Origin: Arsukibacterium ikkense | GTDB lineage: Bacteria; Pseudomonadota; Gammaproteobacteria; Enterobacterales; Alteromonadaceae | DNA length: 64,000 nt | Reading direction: 5' to 3' | NCBI RefSeq assembly: GCF_000987775.1 | Contig: NZ_LAHO01000004.1 | Span: 1-64,000 of the forward strand | Shown: positions 23,496 to 32,755 of the stretch, piece after piece | Layout of the letters: every line of letters starts with the position of its first letter | How positions within the stretch are numbered: position 1 is the first letter of the stretch | Notes under the pieces: generated by a model | Told to the model about the DNA's origin: nothing | The model's input: only the letters and a program-made list of their open reading frames with translations | The model's database searches: none | Position numbers and translations under genes: made by a program

Positions 23496-24356
23496 CTATT
23501 CGATGTTTTGAATTTGCTCGCGCATCTGCTCGATTAGCACCTTAAGCTCTACCGCAGCATTGGTAATTTCGGTGCTGATCGCCTTAGAAGATAAGGTATT
23601 CGCTTCGCGGTTAAATTCCTGCATCATAAAATCTAAGCGCCTGCCGCAGGCGCCACCTTTTTTCAGGGCGTGGCGGGTTTCTTTAATATGAGCATCGAGC
23701 CGGTCGAGCTCTTCGGCGACGTCAGATTTCGAGGCTAAAAACGCCATCTCCTGCTCTAAACGGCCTTGCTCAATATCGGCTTTAATGTCGTTTAAGCGGT
23801 TTATAATGCGGTCGCGCTGCCATTGCATAGCTTGTGGCAGATGAGTGCGCACGAAGGCCACTTGCTCGCCGATGGCGGTTAAACGCTGTTGGATCATCTG
23901 TTCGATGGCATCACCTTCGCGGCCGCGGCCTGCCAGAAAATCCTGCAACGCCGCGTCAAAGCCGGCCAGCAGTTCGCCTTGCATGGCGTCTAAGTCTTCG
24001 GTGGGGGTTTCCATTACACCCGGCCAGCGCAGAATGTCGGCAATATTAAGCTGTGCCTGCGGCGCCTTTTGCAGTAACTGCTGGGCTTTTTGCAGCAGTT
24101 GTTCGGCAAATTCTTCGTTTAATGTTAGCTCGCCGCCTGCCTGATTAGCATGATAGCGTAGATTCACTTCAATTTTACCACGTTGCAGGGCGTTACGTAG
24201 TTTGTCGCGCAGCAGACTTTCTAAACCCCGAAACTGCTCTGGCAGGCGAAAGTAGGACTCCAGGTAACGTTGATTTACCGAGCGGATCTCCCACTGGGCA
24301 GTGCCCCAGCTGGCTTTGGTTTCGTGGCGGGCGAAGGCGGTCATGCTGTGGATCAT
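23496..24356 (-). CDS. yicC: YicC-family endoribonuclease
   Basis: YicC proteins are endoribonucleases implicated in small RNA turnover. The 286 residues from the ATG at 24356 begin MIHSMTAFARHETKASWGTA, the family start. They include EIRSVNQRYLESYFRLPE, GKIEVNLRY, and the conserved C-terminal YicC-like block with KSDVAEELDRLDAHI and GRRLDFMMQEFNREANTLSSK. Divergent from rph, as in E. coli. A longer frame upstream of 24356 runs into the rph gene and is not family sequence. Confidence 0.94.
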   Translation of the reverse strand: MIHSMTAFARHETKASWGTAQWEIRSVNQRYLESYFRLPEQFRGLESLLRDKLRNALQRGKIEVNLRYHANQAGGELTLNEEFAEQLLQKAQQLLQKAPQAQLNIADILRWPGVMETPTEDLDAMQGELLAGFDAALQDFLAGRGREGDAIEQMIQQRLTAIGEQVAFVRTHLPQAMQWQRDRIINRLNDIKADIEQGRLEQEMAFLASKSDVAEELDRLDAHIKETRHALKKGGACGRRLDFMMQEFNREANTLSSKAISTEITNAAVELKVLIEQMREQIQNIE

Positions 24357-24445
24357 AAAAAGGCTCTCTGGCGGCAAATAAAAGCAGAGTATACCGCAGG
24401 ATAATGGAATTTGGCGAATTGCTCGCCCTGCGTTGCTTAAACACC

Positions 24446-24451
24446 TATAAT
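24446..24451 (+). promoter_or_regulatory. -10 element of the rph-pyrE operon
   Basis: A perfect TATAAT lies 32 bases before the rph start codon. No good -35 is seen at 16-18 bases (TTGCTC at 24419 would leave a 21-base spacer), so the promoter call rests on the -10 and location alone. Confidence 0.5.
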
Positions 24452-24482
24452 AGCCGCCATTGTTAATTTCAGGAGTGCAGCT

Positions 24483-25196
24483 ATGCGTCCAAGTGGCAGA
24501 ACAGCCAGTCAGATCCGTCCCCTTACTTTTACCCGTCAATTTACCGCCCATGCTGAAGGTTCAGTGCTGGTTGAGTTTGGTAATACCAAGGTCATTTGTA
24601 CCGCCAGTGTGGTAGAAGGCGTGCCGCGTTTTATGAAAGGCCAGGGCAAAGGTTGGGTAACCGCTGAATACGGTATGCTGCCGCGCGCTACCCATACCCG
24701 CAATGACCGCGAAGCGGCACGGGGTAAGCAGGGTGGCCGCACTATGGAAATTCAGCGCCTTATTGGCCGGGCACTGCGTACAGCGGTAGATTTGAAGCTG
24801 CTGGGTGAAAATACCATTACTATCGACTGTGATGTGATTCAGGCCGATGGTGGCACCCGCACGGCGTCTATTACTGGTGCCTGTGTGGCGCTGGTTGATG
24901 CCCTGAATTTTATGCGCGCCAAAGGCACGATTAAAACCAACCCATTAAAATATATGGTGGCGGCGGTTTCCGTGGGTGTTTACAAAGGCACGCCGGTAGC
25001 GGATTTAGATTATGCGGAAGATTCTAACGCTGAAACGGATATGAATATCGTAATGACCGAAACCGGCAAAATTATTGAAGTGCAGGGCACGGCAGAAACT
25101 GAGCCATTCAGCTTTGATGAAATGCAGCAGATGATGGATTTGGGCCGCCATGCTATTCGCGAAATTGTTGAAGAGCAAAAACGGGTACTGGCTTAA
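24483..25196 (+). CDS. rph: Ribonuclease PH
   Basis: Phosphorolytic 3'-5' exoribonuclease that trims tRNA precursors. The 237 residues show [39 protein letters not shown], the RNA-binding [17 protein letters not shown], and [22 protein letters not shown] with the catalytic aspartates, then [23 protein letters not shown] precedes the ATG. pyrE follows after 17 bases, as in E. coli. Confidence 0.97.
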   Translation: MRPSGRTASQIRPLTFTRQFTAHAEGSVLVEFGNTKVICTASVVEGVPRFMKGQGKGWVTAEYGMLPRATHTRNDREAARGKQGGRTMEIQRLIGRALRTAVDLKLLGENTITIDCDVIQADGGTRTASITGACVALVDALNFMRAKGTIKTNPLKYMVAAVSVGVYKGTPVADLDYAEDSNAETDMNIVMTETGKIIEVQGTAETEPFSFDEMQQMMDLGRHAIREIVEEQKRVLA

Positions 25197-25213
25197 GCAG
25201 AGGGCAGCAAGCA

Positions 25214-25861
25214 ATGAAACAGTTTCAACGTGATTTTATTGAATTTGCCCTGGCCCGTCAGGTACTGAAGTTTGGCAGTTTTACACTGAAATCGGGCCGC
25301 ACCAGCCCGTACTTCTTTAATGCCGGTTTGTTTAACACCGGTAGTGACCTGGCAAAACTGGGCCGCTTTTATGCCGCGGCGTTGCAGGATGCGGCGATTG
25401 AGTTCGACGTATTGTTTGGCCCGGCTTATAAAGGGATCCCTATCGCTACCACCACGGCGGTGGCGCTGGCGGATCACTATAACCGTGATGTGCCGTACTG
25501 TTTTAACCGCAAAGAGGCCAAAGCCCATGGTGAGGGCGGTAATGTCGTTGGCTCGCCGCTGCAAGGCCGGATTATGCTGGTAGATGATGTGATTACTGCC
25601 GGTACCGCAATTCGTGAGTCGATGCAGCTTATTCAGGCGCAAGGCGCAGAGCTTAGCGGTGTGCTGGTGGCACTGGACAGGCAAGAGCGCGGCCAGGGCG
25701 AGTTGTCGGCTATACAGGAAGTGGAGCGCGATTTTAATACCAGGGTTGTTGCTATTGTCAGCCTGCCGGATCTCATCAGCTATTTAGCGGATAAACCTGA
25801 AATGGCGGAGCATCTGGATGCGGTAAAAGCTTACCGGGCGCAATATGGTGTGAAAGCATAG
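25214..25861 (+). CDS. pyrE: Orotate phosphoribosyltransferase
   Basis: Joins orotate to PRPP in pyrimidine synthesis. The 215 residues contain [18 protein letters not shown], the [11 protein letters not shown] substrate loop, the flexible loop [11 protein letters not shown], and the PRPP-binding motif [15 protein letters not shown]. Second gene of rph-pyrE; a large palindromic element follows 20 bases after the stop. In E. coli, pyrE expression depends on transcription through rph, and the same arrangement is present here. Confidence 0.97.
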   Translation: MKQFQRDFIEFALARQVLKFGSFTLKSGRTSPYFFNAGLFNTGSDLAKLGRFYAAALQDAAIEFDVLFGPAYKGIPIATTTAVALADHYNRDVPYCFNRKEAKAHGEGGNVVGSPLQGRIMLVDDVITAGTAIRESMQLIQAQGAELSGVLVALDRQERGQGELSAIQEVERDFNTRVVAIVSLPDLISYLADKPEMAEHLDAVKAYRAQYGVKA

Positions 25862-25880
25862 GGACTGACAACCGGAACGC

Positions 25881-25988
25881 AAGGTATCAGGTAACGCTTA
25901 CTCCACCGGCTTCAAGGATCACATCCCTGTGCCCCTTCAGCCTGCGCGGCATCCATGCCGCTGTTTCATAAGCATTACCTGACACCTT
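25881..25988. repeat. Large palindromic extragenic element
   Basis: The 20-base arms at 25881-25900 and 25969-25988 are inverted repeats with 18/20 pairing. The interior has GCGGCATCCATGCCGC (6-base stem) and ACATCCCTGT, the latter shared with the element at 5639-5728. It lies between the convergent pyrE and slmA genes and could terminate both. Confidence 0.75.
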
Positions 25989-26061
25989 GCTCTGCTGTTA
26001 CATTTCACTACCTTTTCTGACCTGACGTTTTATGTCAGATCGAAAGCGCGGAGTACCCTTG

Positions 26062-26652
26062 TTAGTTAAATAAAGCCTGCTGCAGTAACGCCCACTGGTT
26101 TTGCCAGGCAGCGGTTGGCAGGCGTTTAAAGCCGGAGCGCACAAACTGGCTTATTTTACCCTCTACTGTCGCCAGCAACAGGTTGGCCAGCTCACCTTCG
26201 TCAATACTGAAACTTTTGCCTTCACGCAGCTTGCGCTCACGCAGGGTTTGCTTAAACTGGGTTTCCAGTTTTTCAAACAGGGCTGCTACCCGCTCCAGTA
26301 ACCGCTCTTGCTCGCCCTGTAAGGCATCGCCGCTAAGAATGCGGCAAAAGCCCGGGTTGCGCTCGGCAAATACCAGGATTAGCTGTAGCATCAGCTCTAT
26401 GCGGCTTTGGGTATCTTTATGCTCATCTGAAATACTGTTTATTCTGGATAACAGGGTGTCTTCAATAAACTCAATTAAGCCTTCAAACATACGGGCTTTA
26501 CTGGGGAAATGGCGATAAAGTGCCGCTTCTGATACGCCAACCTTGCCTGCTAAAGCGGCCGTGGTAATGCGCTGGCCATTATTGCTTTGCAGCATGGCGG
26601 CTAACGCCTGCAAAATATCTTCTTTTCTGTTGCCGCGGCGCGGTGTTGACAT
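26062..26652 (-). CDS. slmA: Nucleoid occlusion factor SlmA
   Basis: TetR-type DNA-binding protein that blocks FtsZ ring assembly over the nucleoid. The 196 residues from the ATG at 26652 start [20 protein letters not shown], followed by the helix-turn-helix [20 protein letters not shown] and [18 protein letters not shown], as in known SlmA. An in-frame extension up to 26724 would overlap dut and does not look conserved. Downstream of dut as in E. coli. Confidence 0.95.
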   Translation of the reverse strand: MSTPRRGNRKEDILQALAAMLQSNNGQRITTAALAGKVGVSEAALYRHFPSKARMFEGLIEFIEDTLLSRINSISDEHKDTQSRIELMLQLILVFAERNPGFCRILSGDALQGEQERLLERVAALFEKLETQFKQTLRERKLREGKSFSIDEGELANLLLATVEGKISQFVRSGFKRLPTAAWQNQWALLQQALFN

Positions 26653-26671
26653 AGCTGTTCCTGAATTCAAA

Positions 26672-27130
26672 CTAACTTTTACCCGAGTGGCCAAAACCAC
26701 CTTCACCGCGCTCTGAGGCGTCAAAACTCTCGACCAGCTTAAACTCAGCCTGCACTACCGGCATAAACACTAGCTGAGCAATGCGGTCACCCGGTTCAAT
26801 GCTGAATGTTTGTTGGCCACGGTTCCACATCGATACCATTAACGGCCCCTGATAGTCCGAATCAATTAAGCCCACCAGATTTCCCAGTACAATGCCGTGC
26901 TTATGGCCAAGACCGGAGCGCGGCAAAATGGTGGCGCATAAGTTAGCGTCGCCAATAAAAATAGCCATGCCGGTTGGAATTAATACCGTTTGCCCTGGCT
27001 CCAGGGTTAACGTCTCGTCCAGACAGGCACGTAAATCGAGGCCGGCCGAGCCCGGTGTGGCATAAGCGGGCAGCGGGAATTCGTTACCAATACGGGGGTC
27101 GAGGATCTTCAGCTCAATCGCTTTATTCAT
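26672..27130 (-). CDS. dut: Deoxyuridine 5'-triphosphate nucleotidohydrolase
   Basis: Hydrolyses dUTP to dUMP, keeping uracil out of DNA. All five dUTPase motifs are visible in the 152 residues: [40 protein letters not shown] and the C-terminal [10 protein letters not shown]. It starts inside the coaBC stop (ATGA), so the two are translationally coupled. Confidence 0.97.
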   Translation of the reverse strand: MNKAIELKILDPRIGNEFPLPAYATPGSAGLDLRACLDETLTLEPGQTVLIPTGMAIFIGDANLCATILPRSGLGHKHGIVLGNLVGLIDSDYQGPLMVSMWNRGQQTFSIEPGDRIAQLVFMPVVQAEFKLVESFDASERGEGGFGHSGKS

Positions 27131-28362
27131 TTGTTCGCTTCACTTGTGGTCTGTTGTTGAGAGAAATGTTGATAAATCAGGGTTATCAGGCTTGCCGCCA
27201 GCGCGGCTTTAGTTTGCAGACCCAGCACCTGCTCGCCACCGTGCCAAAGTGCGGTAAGCGCATTTTGCTCGCTGTTAAAACCGGCATCCGGCTGCGATAC
27301 ATCGTTAGCACAAATCATGTCGAGCTTTTTATTAAGCAGTTTTTGCCTGGCATAGCTCAGCACATTCTGGGTTTCAGCGGCAAAACCTACGGTAAAGGGG
27401 CGCTGTTTTGCCAGGCCAGCGACTGCGGCGATAATATCGGGGTTCTTTACCAGGGTAAGTTGCAGCTGCTCGCTGGCACCTTTTTTCAGCTTGTTGGTTG
27501 CCACATCAGCCGCCCGGTAGTCGGCCACCGCGGCGCAGCCAATAAAAATATCGCTTTGCACTGCCACCTTTAAAGCGGCCTGGTGCATTTGTTCAGCGCT
27601 TACCACATCTATTCGCTTCACACCCGCTGGGGTAGCCAGTTGCACCGGGCCACTGATTAGCGTGACATCCGCCCCCATTGCCGCAGCAGCGGCCGCCAGG
27701 GCAAAGCCCATTTTGCCGGAGCTGTGGTTAGATAAATAGCGCACCGGGTCCAGCGCTTCGCGGGTAGGGCCTGCAGTAATTGTAAAGCGCAGGCCGGCCA
27801 GTGGAGTTGCTGGCATCAAGGTTTGTTCAATTAGCGCAACCAGTTCTAATGGTTCCAGCATGCGGCCATAGCCAACATCACCACAGGCCTGTTCACCAGC
27901 GCCCGGACCATATATGTGAAATTTATGTTTTTTTAGTGTTGCTAAGTTTTGCTGGGTAGCTATATTGTTATACATCTGCTGGTTCATGGCCGGCGCTACC
28001 GCTACCGGTGCCGCGGTTGCCAGTACGCAGGTAGTGAGTAAGTCGTTGGCCATACCATGCGCCAGTTTAGCGATAACATCGGCTGAGGCCGGGGCAACAA
28101 CGATAAGGTTGGCCCATTTAGCCAGCTCAATATGGCCCATTGCGGCTTCTGCTGCAGGGTCAAGCATGCTGGTGCTAACCGGGTTGCCGGATACTGCCTG
28201 CAGGGTAAGCGGGGTAATAAATTGCTGGGCGGCGTTGGTCAGGATCACTCGTACCTCAGCGCCCCGCTCTTTTAAGCGGCGGACTAAATCGGCACTTTTG
28301 TAGGCGGCAATGCCACCACTAATGCCCAGTAAAATACGTTTTGCTGCCAGGGTCTGCTGCAT
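27127..28362 (-). CDS. coaBC: Bifunctional phosphopantothenoylcysteine decarboxylase / synthetase
   Basis: Catalyses two consecutive steps of coenzyme A synthesis. The 411 residues contain an N-terminal CoaC flavoprotein domain ([47 protein letters not shown], and the catalytic cysteine in [13 protein letters not shown]). The C-terminal CoaB domain has [27 protein letters not shown] and VGFAAET. dut overlaps its end. Divergently transcribed from radC, again the E. coli order. Confidence 0.97.
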   Translation of the reverse strand: MQQTLAAKRILLGISGGIAAYKSADLVRRLKERGAEVRVILTNAAQQFITPLTLQAVSGNPVSTSMLDPAAEAAMGHIELAKWANLIVVAPASADVIAKLAHGMANDLLTTCVLATAAPVAVAPAMNQQMYNNIATQQNLATLKKHKFHIYGPGAGEQACGDVGYGRMLEPLELVALIEQTLMPATPLAGLRFTITAGPTREALDPVRYLSNHSSGKMGFALAAAAAAMGADVTLISGPVQLATPAGVKRIDVVSAEQMHQAALKVAVQSDIFIGCAAVADYRAADVATNKLKKGASEQLQLTLVKNPDIIAAVAGLAKQRPFTVGFAAETQNVLSYARQKLLNKKLDMICANDVSQPDAGFNSEQNALTALWHGGEQVLGLQTKAALAASLITLIYQHFSQQQTTSEANK

Positions 28363-28444
28363 AAATACCTAAAGCTGGTCCGAAAATCATCGGCATAAGA
28401 TAACACGGAACGTAAAAATCGGCATCAATTCAGGGAGGATTCAG

Positions 28445-29119
28445 ATGGCTATTTCTGACTGGCCAGTAAGCGAGCGACCACGGGAAAAACTGTTGCAGCT
28501 GGGGCCTAAGGCATTATCTGATGCAGAGCTGTTGGCGATATTTTTGCGCACTGGGGTTAGTGGCTGCGATGCCGTTACCCTGGCCCGCCAGCTGCTGAGC
28601 CATTTTGGCTCGTTGCGAAGGTTAATGGGCGCCAGCCAGCATGAATTTTGCCTGGCAAAGGGCTTAGGCGAAGCGAAATTTGTGCAGTTACAAGCAGTGC
28701 TGGAGCTAAGTAAGCGTTATATGCAGCAGCAATTACAACGCGAGACGGTGTTTACCGAGCCGGCACTGGTGAAAAAATATTTAACCCATACCATTGGCCA
28801 TGAGCAACGCGAAGTGTTTCTGCTTCTTTATCTTGATAATCAGCATCGTTTAATTGCCAGCGAACCCTTGTTCATGGGCACTATTGATGCCTCGCCAGTG
28901 TATCCGCGTATTGTAGTTCAGCGCGCTTTAGCGCATAATGCCGCCGCCGTTATATTGGCTCATAATCATCCTTCCGGGGTGGCCGAGCCAAGCCGCGCCG
29001 ACAGGGCGATAACGGAGCGCCTGACCCAGGCCATGGCCTTAGTAGATATCAAAATACTGGACCATTTTGTGGTGGGCGATGCAGAAGTTGTGTCTTTTGC
29101 AGAACGCGGCTGGCTGTAA
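28445..29119 (+). CDS. radC: RadC-family JAB/MPN-domain protein
   Basis: The 224 residues carry the RadC layout: an N-terminal helix-hairpin-helix region ([18 protein letters not shown]) and a C-terminal JAB1/MPN-like metalloprotease fold with the metal motif [14 protein letters not shown] (His-x-His...Asp) and a preceding glutamate. The name comes from an early link to DNA repair that has not held up; its actual function is uncertain. AGGGAGG precedes the ATG. Located upstream of rpmB as in E. coli. Confidence 0.94.
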   Translation: MAISDWPVSERPREKLLQLGPKALSDAELLAIFLRTGVSGCDAVTLARQLLSHFGSLRRLMGASQHEFCLAKGLGEAKFVQLQAVLELSKRYMQQQLQRETVFTEPALVKKYLTHTIGHEQREVFLLLYLDNQHRLIASEPLFMGTIDASPVYPRIVVQRALAHNAAAVILAHNHPSGVAEPSRADRAITERLTQAMALVDIKILDHFVVGDAEVVSFAERGWL

Positions 29120-29181
29120 TAATACTGCAACGATTATGGCAGACTGGCGACAGATCTGCCTCGAGTGCCATTTAAATTCTC

Positions 29182-29210
29182 TTGAGTTTAATGGGGCTTT
29201 CGTGTATAAA
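29182..29210 (+). promoter_or_regulatory. Sigma-70 promoter of rpmB-rpmG
   Basis: TTGAGT (29182-29187), a 17-base spacer, and TATAAA (29205-29210). It leaves a leader of about 80 bases before the rpmB ATG. Confidence 0.75.
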
Positions 29211-29298
29211 GTGCGCCCTCATCCATTTTCGGGGCAACCTTCAAGGCCAGAAGGGTGAATGATAGCTCGAGCTGACGTAATTTTGGAGAAATATAGAC

Positions 29299-29535
29299 AT
29301 GTCTAGAGTATGCCAAGTAACTGGCAAAGGTCCGATGGTAGGTAACCGTCGTTCGCACGCCAACAACGCGACAAAGCGCCGTTTCCTGCCTAACCTGCAA
29401 ACGCACCGTTTCTGGGTTGAAAGCGAAAACCGTTTTGTTACTTTACGTACTACCACCCGTGGTATGCGTATTATTGACAAGAAAGGTATCGACGCCGTTT
29501 TAGTAGACGTTCGTGCCAACGGTCACAAGGTTTAA
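29299..29535 (+). CDS. rpmB: 50S ribosomal protein L28
   Basis: Large-subunit ribosomal protein. The 78 residues begin [20 protein letters not shown], then [18 protein letters not shown], the standard bL28 sequence. GGAG precedes the start. Followed after 11 bases by rpmG. Confidence 0.98.
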   Translation: MSRVCQVTGKGPMVGNRRSHANNATKRRFLPNLQTHRFWVESENRFVTLRTTTRGMRIIDKKGIDAVLVDVRANGHKV

Positions 29536-29546
29536 GGAATTAACTT

Positions 29547-29702
29547 ATGCGCGATAAAATCCGTTTAGTTTCTTCTGCTGGTACTGGTTTCTTCTACACT
29601 ACTACGAAGAACAAGCGTACCATGCCAGAAAAAATGGAAATTAAAAAGTTCGATCCTAAAGTGCGTAAGCACGTGATTTTCAAAGAAGCGAAAATCAAGT
29701 AA
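29547..29702 (+). CDS. rpmG: 50S ribosomal protein L33
   Basis: A 51-residue bL33 of the cysteine-free (non-zinc) type: it starts [20 protein letters not shown] and ends [16 protein letters not shown] precedes the ATG. A strong terminator follows 9 bases after the stop, closing the rpmB-rpmG operon. Confidence 0.97.
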   Translation: MRDKIRLVSSAGTGFFYTTTKNKRTMPEKMEIKKFDPKVRKHVIFKEAKIK

Positions 29703-29710
29703 TCGACCTG

Positions 29711-29736
29711 AAAACCCGGCTAACGCCGGGTTTTTG
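29711..29736 (+). terminator. Rho-independent terminator of rpmB-rpmG
   Basis: AAACCCGGC (29712-29720), TAAC loop, GCCGGGTTT (29725-29733), followed by TTTTG-CTTTT: a perfect 9-base stem with a T-rich tail. Confidence 0.92.
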
Positions 29737-29792
29737 CTTTTTACACCCTGCCTAAGTTACTATGCCGCTGCCCCGTGCAGAAAGGTATCGTT

Positions 29793-30275
29793 ATGTTAAA
29801 ACTCTCGCGCCGCAACTGGAACAACGTACTGATTTTTGCCGTACTGATTTTAATGTTTGTGCTGTACGGCATTCCGCAGCGTTTACAACAAAAAATGGCC
29901 CCTGAACATCGGCTGATCCCAGCAGATTCGCAGCTGCTAATGGTGGGGTTTGCCAGCGCGCGTCTGGTGAAAGCTGGCCCGCAGTGGCAGTTACAACCGG
30001 CGACCCACAATGTTGATGCCGCGCAGCTAGCCCTGGCCTGGCAATACAGCCAGCTTATTCCTGCAGATGCGGTACCTATGCAAAGCCGGGTGCCGGTAGC
30101 GCAGGCCAGTGTCCAACTGGTTGGTGAGACCAGCCCCATTATCTGGTTATTGTATCCTGGCGACGATCCGGCCAATGCTGCTGCGCAAGCCCGGTATCTG
30201 TTACAGCAGGCGGGACAAAGCCAGTTTTATCAGCTGAGTAAGCAACAGGCCGCCCAGTTATTTATGCTGGAGTAA
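29793..30275 (+). CDS. Membrane-anchored hypothetical protein
   Basis: I do not recognise a family. From the ATG at 29793 (AAAGGT upstream; a GTG at 29775 is less likely) it has 160 residues. One N-terminal membrane helix at about 11-26 (NVLIFAVLILMFVLYGIP) follows a basic start, which predicts an inner-membrane anchor with the rest outside. The soluble part is glutamine- and alanine-rich and has no cysteine or clear catalytic motif. It lies between rpmG and mutM, which are adjacent in E. coli, and ends 21 bases before mutM, so the two are probably co-transcribed. Confidence 0.75.
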   Translation: MLKLSRRNWNNVLIFAVLILMFVLYGIPQRLQQKMAPEHRLIPADSQLLMVGFASARLVKAGPQWQLQPATHNVDAAQLALAWQYSQLIPADAVPMQSRVPVAQASVQLVGETSPIIWLLYPGDDPANAAAQARYLLQQAGQSQFYQLSKQQAAQLFMLE

Positions 30276-30296
30276 GCTTTTTTTGGAGTAAGCGTC

Positions 30297-31106
30297 GTGC
30301 CAGAATTACCCGAAGTTGAAGTATCCCGTTTAGGCATTAGCCCGCATTTGGCAGGTCAGCAACTGCTGAGTGTGGTTGCCCGCCAGCGCCAGCTGCGTTG
30401 GTGGATCCCGGATGAGGTGGTTCAGCTAACCCATCAGCCAATTCTGGCGGTAAACCGCCGGGCTAAGTATTTACTGATCAGCCTGCCAGCCGGTGATATT
30501 ATTTTGCATTTAGGCATGTCGGGCCATTTAAAAGTGGTGGCCAGCAGCACCCTGCCAGCTAAGCATGACCATCTGGATTTAGTATTATCGAACAATAAAG
30601 TGCTGCGCTTAAACGACACCCGCCGCTTTGGAGCCGTGCTGTGGCAGGCTAAAGGTCAGGTGCATCCGCTATTGGCTGCCTTGGGACCGGAACCGCTGAC
30701 CGATGCGTTTAGCAGCCAAACCCTGATTAACGCCTGTGCTAAGCGCTCGGCAGCCATTAAGCTGGTATTGATGGATAATAAAGTGGTAGTTGGGGTAGGT
30801 AATATTTATGCCAATGAAGCGCTGTTTAAAGCGGGTATTTTGCCATCAGCGCCAGCTAATAGCGTAACCGCAGCTAAATTGACGTTGCTAAGTACTGTTG
30901 TAAAAGAAACGCTGGCAGCGGCGATAGTGCAGGGGGGCACCACCTTAAAAGATTTCAGCCAGGCTGATGGTAAGCCTGGCTACTTTAAGCAGCAGTTACT
31001 GGTATATGGCCGCGGTGCTAAACCCTGCGTGCAGTGCCAGCAGCCATTAACTGAGATAAAACTGGGCCAGCGCAGTACGGTATACTGCACTTTATGCCAG
31101 AATTGA
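30297..31106 (+). CDS. mutM: Formamidopyrimidine-DNA glycosylase (Fpg/MutM)
   Basis: Removes 8-oxoguanine and formamidopyrimidines and nicks the abasic site. The 269 residues begin MPELPEVEVSRLGI, so after removal of Met the catalytic Pro2 and Glu3 are in place. Also visible are the beta-turn lysine region (NRRAKYLLI), the helix-2-turn-helix GVGNIYANEALFKAGI, and a C-terminal zinc finger CVQC...CTLC. The start codon is GTG (30297) with GGAG 8 bases before. Confidence 0.96.
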   Translation: MPELPEVEVSRLGISPHLAGQQLLSVVARQRQLRWWIPDEVVQLTHQPILAVNRRAKYLLISLPAGDIILHLGMSGHLKVVASSTLPAKHDHLDLVLSNNKVLRLNDTRRFGAVLWQAKGQVHPLLAALGPEPLTDAFSSQTLINACAKRSAAIKLVLMDNKVVVGVGNIYANEALFKAGILPSAPANSVTAAKLTLLSTVVKETLAAAIVQGGTTLKDFSQADGKPGYFKQQLLVYGRGAKPCVQCQQPLTEIKLGQRSTVYCTLCQN

Positions 31107-31114
31107 TGGCACCG

Positions 31115-32755
31115 TTAAAAGCGCCGCTTGGCGGTGACTCGCCACTGCCAGTTGCCCAGTTCCGGGTTGTCGCTAACCGGGCGGGTTAAGTCGATATGCA
31201 CCATAGTGCCGCGACTGGAGTGGGTAGACAGCAAGCGTATCCCTACCCCTACGCCATATAAAATACTATCGTCTATTTCGTTTTCACCGCGCTGTTCGGC
31301 GCCCCAGCTGCGGCCGGCATCGGCAAAACCGGCAAAGCCAACATCGAAAATATGCAGAATGTTCCAATCGGTGTAATAACGATACTCTGCGGTGGCCACC
31401 ATGCGGTTGTCACCGCGCTGATAAAATAATGGAAAGGCCCGTAAACCGGTGTCTCCGCCCAGATACAGCGCCTCATCGTCAAACAAGTCATGGCCCCGCT
31501 GTAAATCGAGAACACCGACCACGCTACTTTGCCGGTTTAACTGATACACCAGCTGCCAATGGGTACTGAGTAATTGCTGGCGTAAATCAGCCATTTTCAG
31601 GCCATGGTAATTCAGGCTGGCCAGCAGCCATAAATCACTTTGCAGCGACCAGGCCTTTTCAATAGCGGCGTCCAGTTGCCAGCCACGGGCATCGGCGCCT
31701 AACGCTGTTTGTAACTGACCTACTCTGACATAGGCTTGCCAGCCAAGATTGATATCTTCTACCCGGTTGAACTGGTTGATATTGTATAGTTTGCGGTACT
31801 GGTCTTCCAGCAGCTGATATTCCAGCCATACCCGGGATAAATTGCGCTCGGCTGGCAGCTCAAATAAGGTGTCGCTGTTTGCCGTAAAGCTGACGTCGTC
31901 CAGGGTAACGCCGCCATTAAGACGGTGAATACGTTTGCTGGTGCCCGCAAGGCGCAAGCCCAGATAGCTGGTAAACCCCTGCTGGGTGCGGTCGTACTGG
32001 TTTACGGTTTCCCCCAACACATAATCGCTGATTTGTAGCTTTTCTTTGCTGACGTCAACGCTGACTGCCCAGGGGGAGCTTAAACGATAAAATGGTCGTT
32101 GCACGTTAAACTGATAACTCTCGCCATCGGAGTTATTAGCGTAGCGGGTTAGCGCCTGCCAGTGGCTGCCCATAATATTCGGGCTGGCAAAGCTGAACAT
32201 GTAACCGGTACGTTCGGCATCTTTGGCATAATCAAGTTGTAGCTGATTACCGGTACCCAACAGGTTGTCTTCGGCAATACCAATGGAATATTCGGTGGCA
32301 CCGCCCTCGCTGGAAAAGTCTATTTTCGGCAGCAGCGACCAGTTATCCCAGGTTTTTACCAGCACTTCAACAGAGTTGGTGTCGGGACAATACTGGCTGA
32401 CTTTAATATCTGCATCCCGAATGTAGCTGCGGTTACGCAACAAGCGTTCGGTTTCAGCCAGTTCAGCCAGGTCCAGCGGGTCTTCAGGGCTGAACAGCAG
32501 TTCGTTGGCAATGGTTTGCTGTTTAGAGATGATATGGCTGTAGTTAGCAAACCGGTGCAGCCAGAAAGTGCCTGATTCGGTTAAATCAAAGACGTTCTCT
32601 TGTTCAAAATGAACGGCGCTAATGGTAAGCCCGGCTTGCTTAATATCTGCTTCATCGAATAAGCGGGTACAACTGCGTTTATCCTCTGCTTTGGCAGTGT
32701 TAAGCAAAGTGCTGGCAAGCAGCAGCAACAAAACCGGCGCGATGCGGCTGTTCAT
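31115..32755 (-). CDS. Outer membrane beta-barrel protein with D15/TamA-like barrel
   Basis: The 546 residues start with a signal peptide (cleavage after about AKA-23). A POTRA-like segment follows (LFSPEDPLDLAELAETERLL, RNRSYIRDADIKV). The C-terminal ~370 residues form repeated amphipathic strands with GGDTGLRAFPLFYQRGDNR (the conserved R-G/A-F loop of Omp85 proteins), VGFAGFADAGRSWG and a terminal phenylalanine. The pattern is that of the bacterial surface antigen / 'BamA/TamA family' group, but with only about one POTRA. Translated from within the MscS stop (ATGA), it belongs to the DUF432-MscS-OMP operon. Cargo or role unknown. Confidence 0.8.
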   Translation of the reverse strand: MNSRIAPVLLLLLASTLLNTAKAEDKRSCTRLFDEADIKQAGLTISAVHFEQENVFDLTESGTFWLHRFANYSHIISKQQTIANELLFSPEDPLDLAELAETERLLRNRSYIRDADIKVSQYCPDTNSVEVLVKTWDNWSLLPKIDFSSEGGATEYSIGIAEDNLLGTGNQLQLDYAKDAERTGYMFSFASPNIMGSHWQALTRYANNSDGESYQFNVQRPFYRLSSPWAVSVDVSKEKLQISDYVLGETVNQYDRTQQGFTSYLGLRLAGTSKRIHRLNGGVTLDDVSFTANSDTLFELPAERNLSRVWLEYQLLEDQYRKLYNINQFNRVEDINLGWQAYVRVGQLQTALGADARGWQLDAAIEKAWSLQSDLWLLASLNYHGLKMADLRQQLLSTHWQLVYQLNRQSSVVGVLDLQRGHDLFDDEALYLGGDTGLRAFPLFYQRGDNRMVATAEYRYYTDWNILHIFDVGFAGFADAGRSWGAEQRGENEIDDSILYGVGVGIRLLSTHSSRGTMVHIDLTRPVSDNPELGNWQWRVTAKRRF

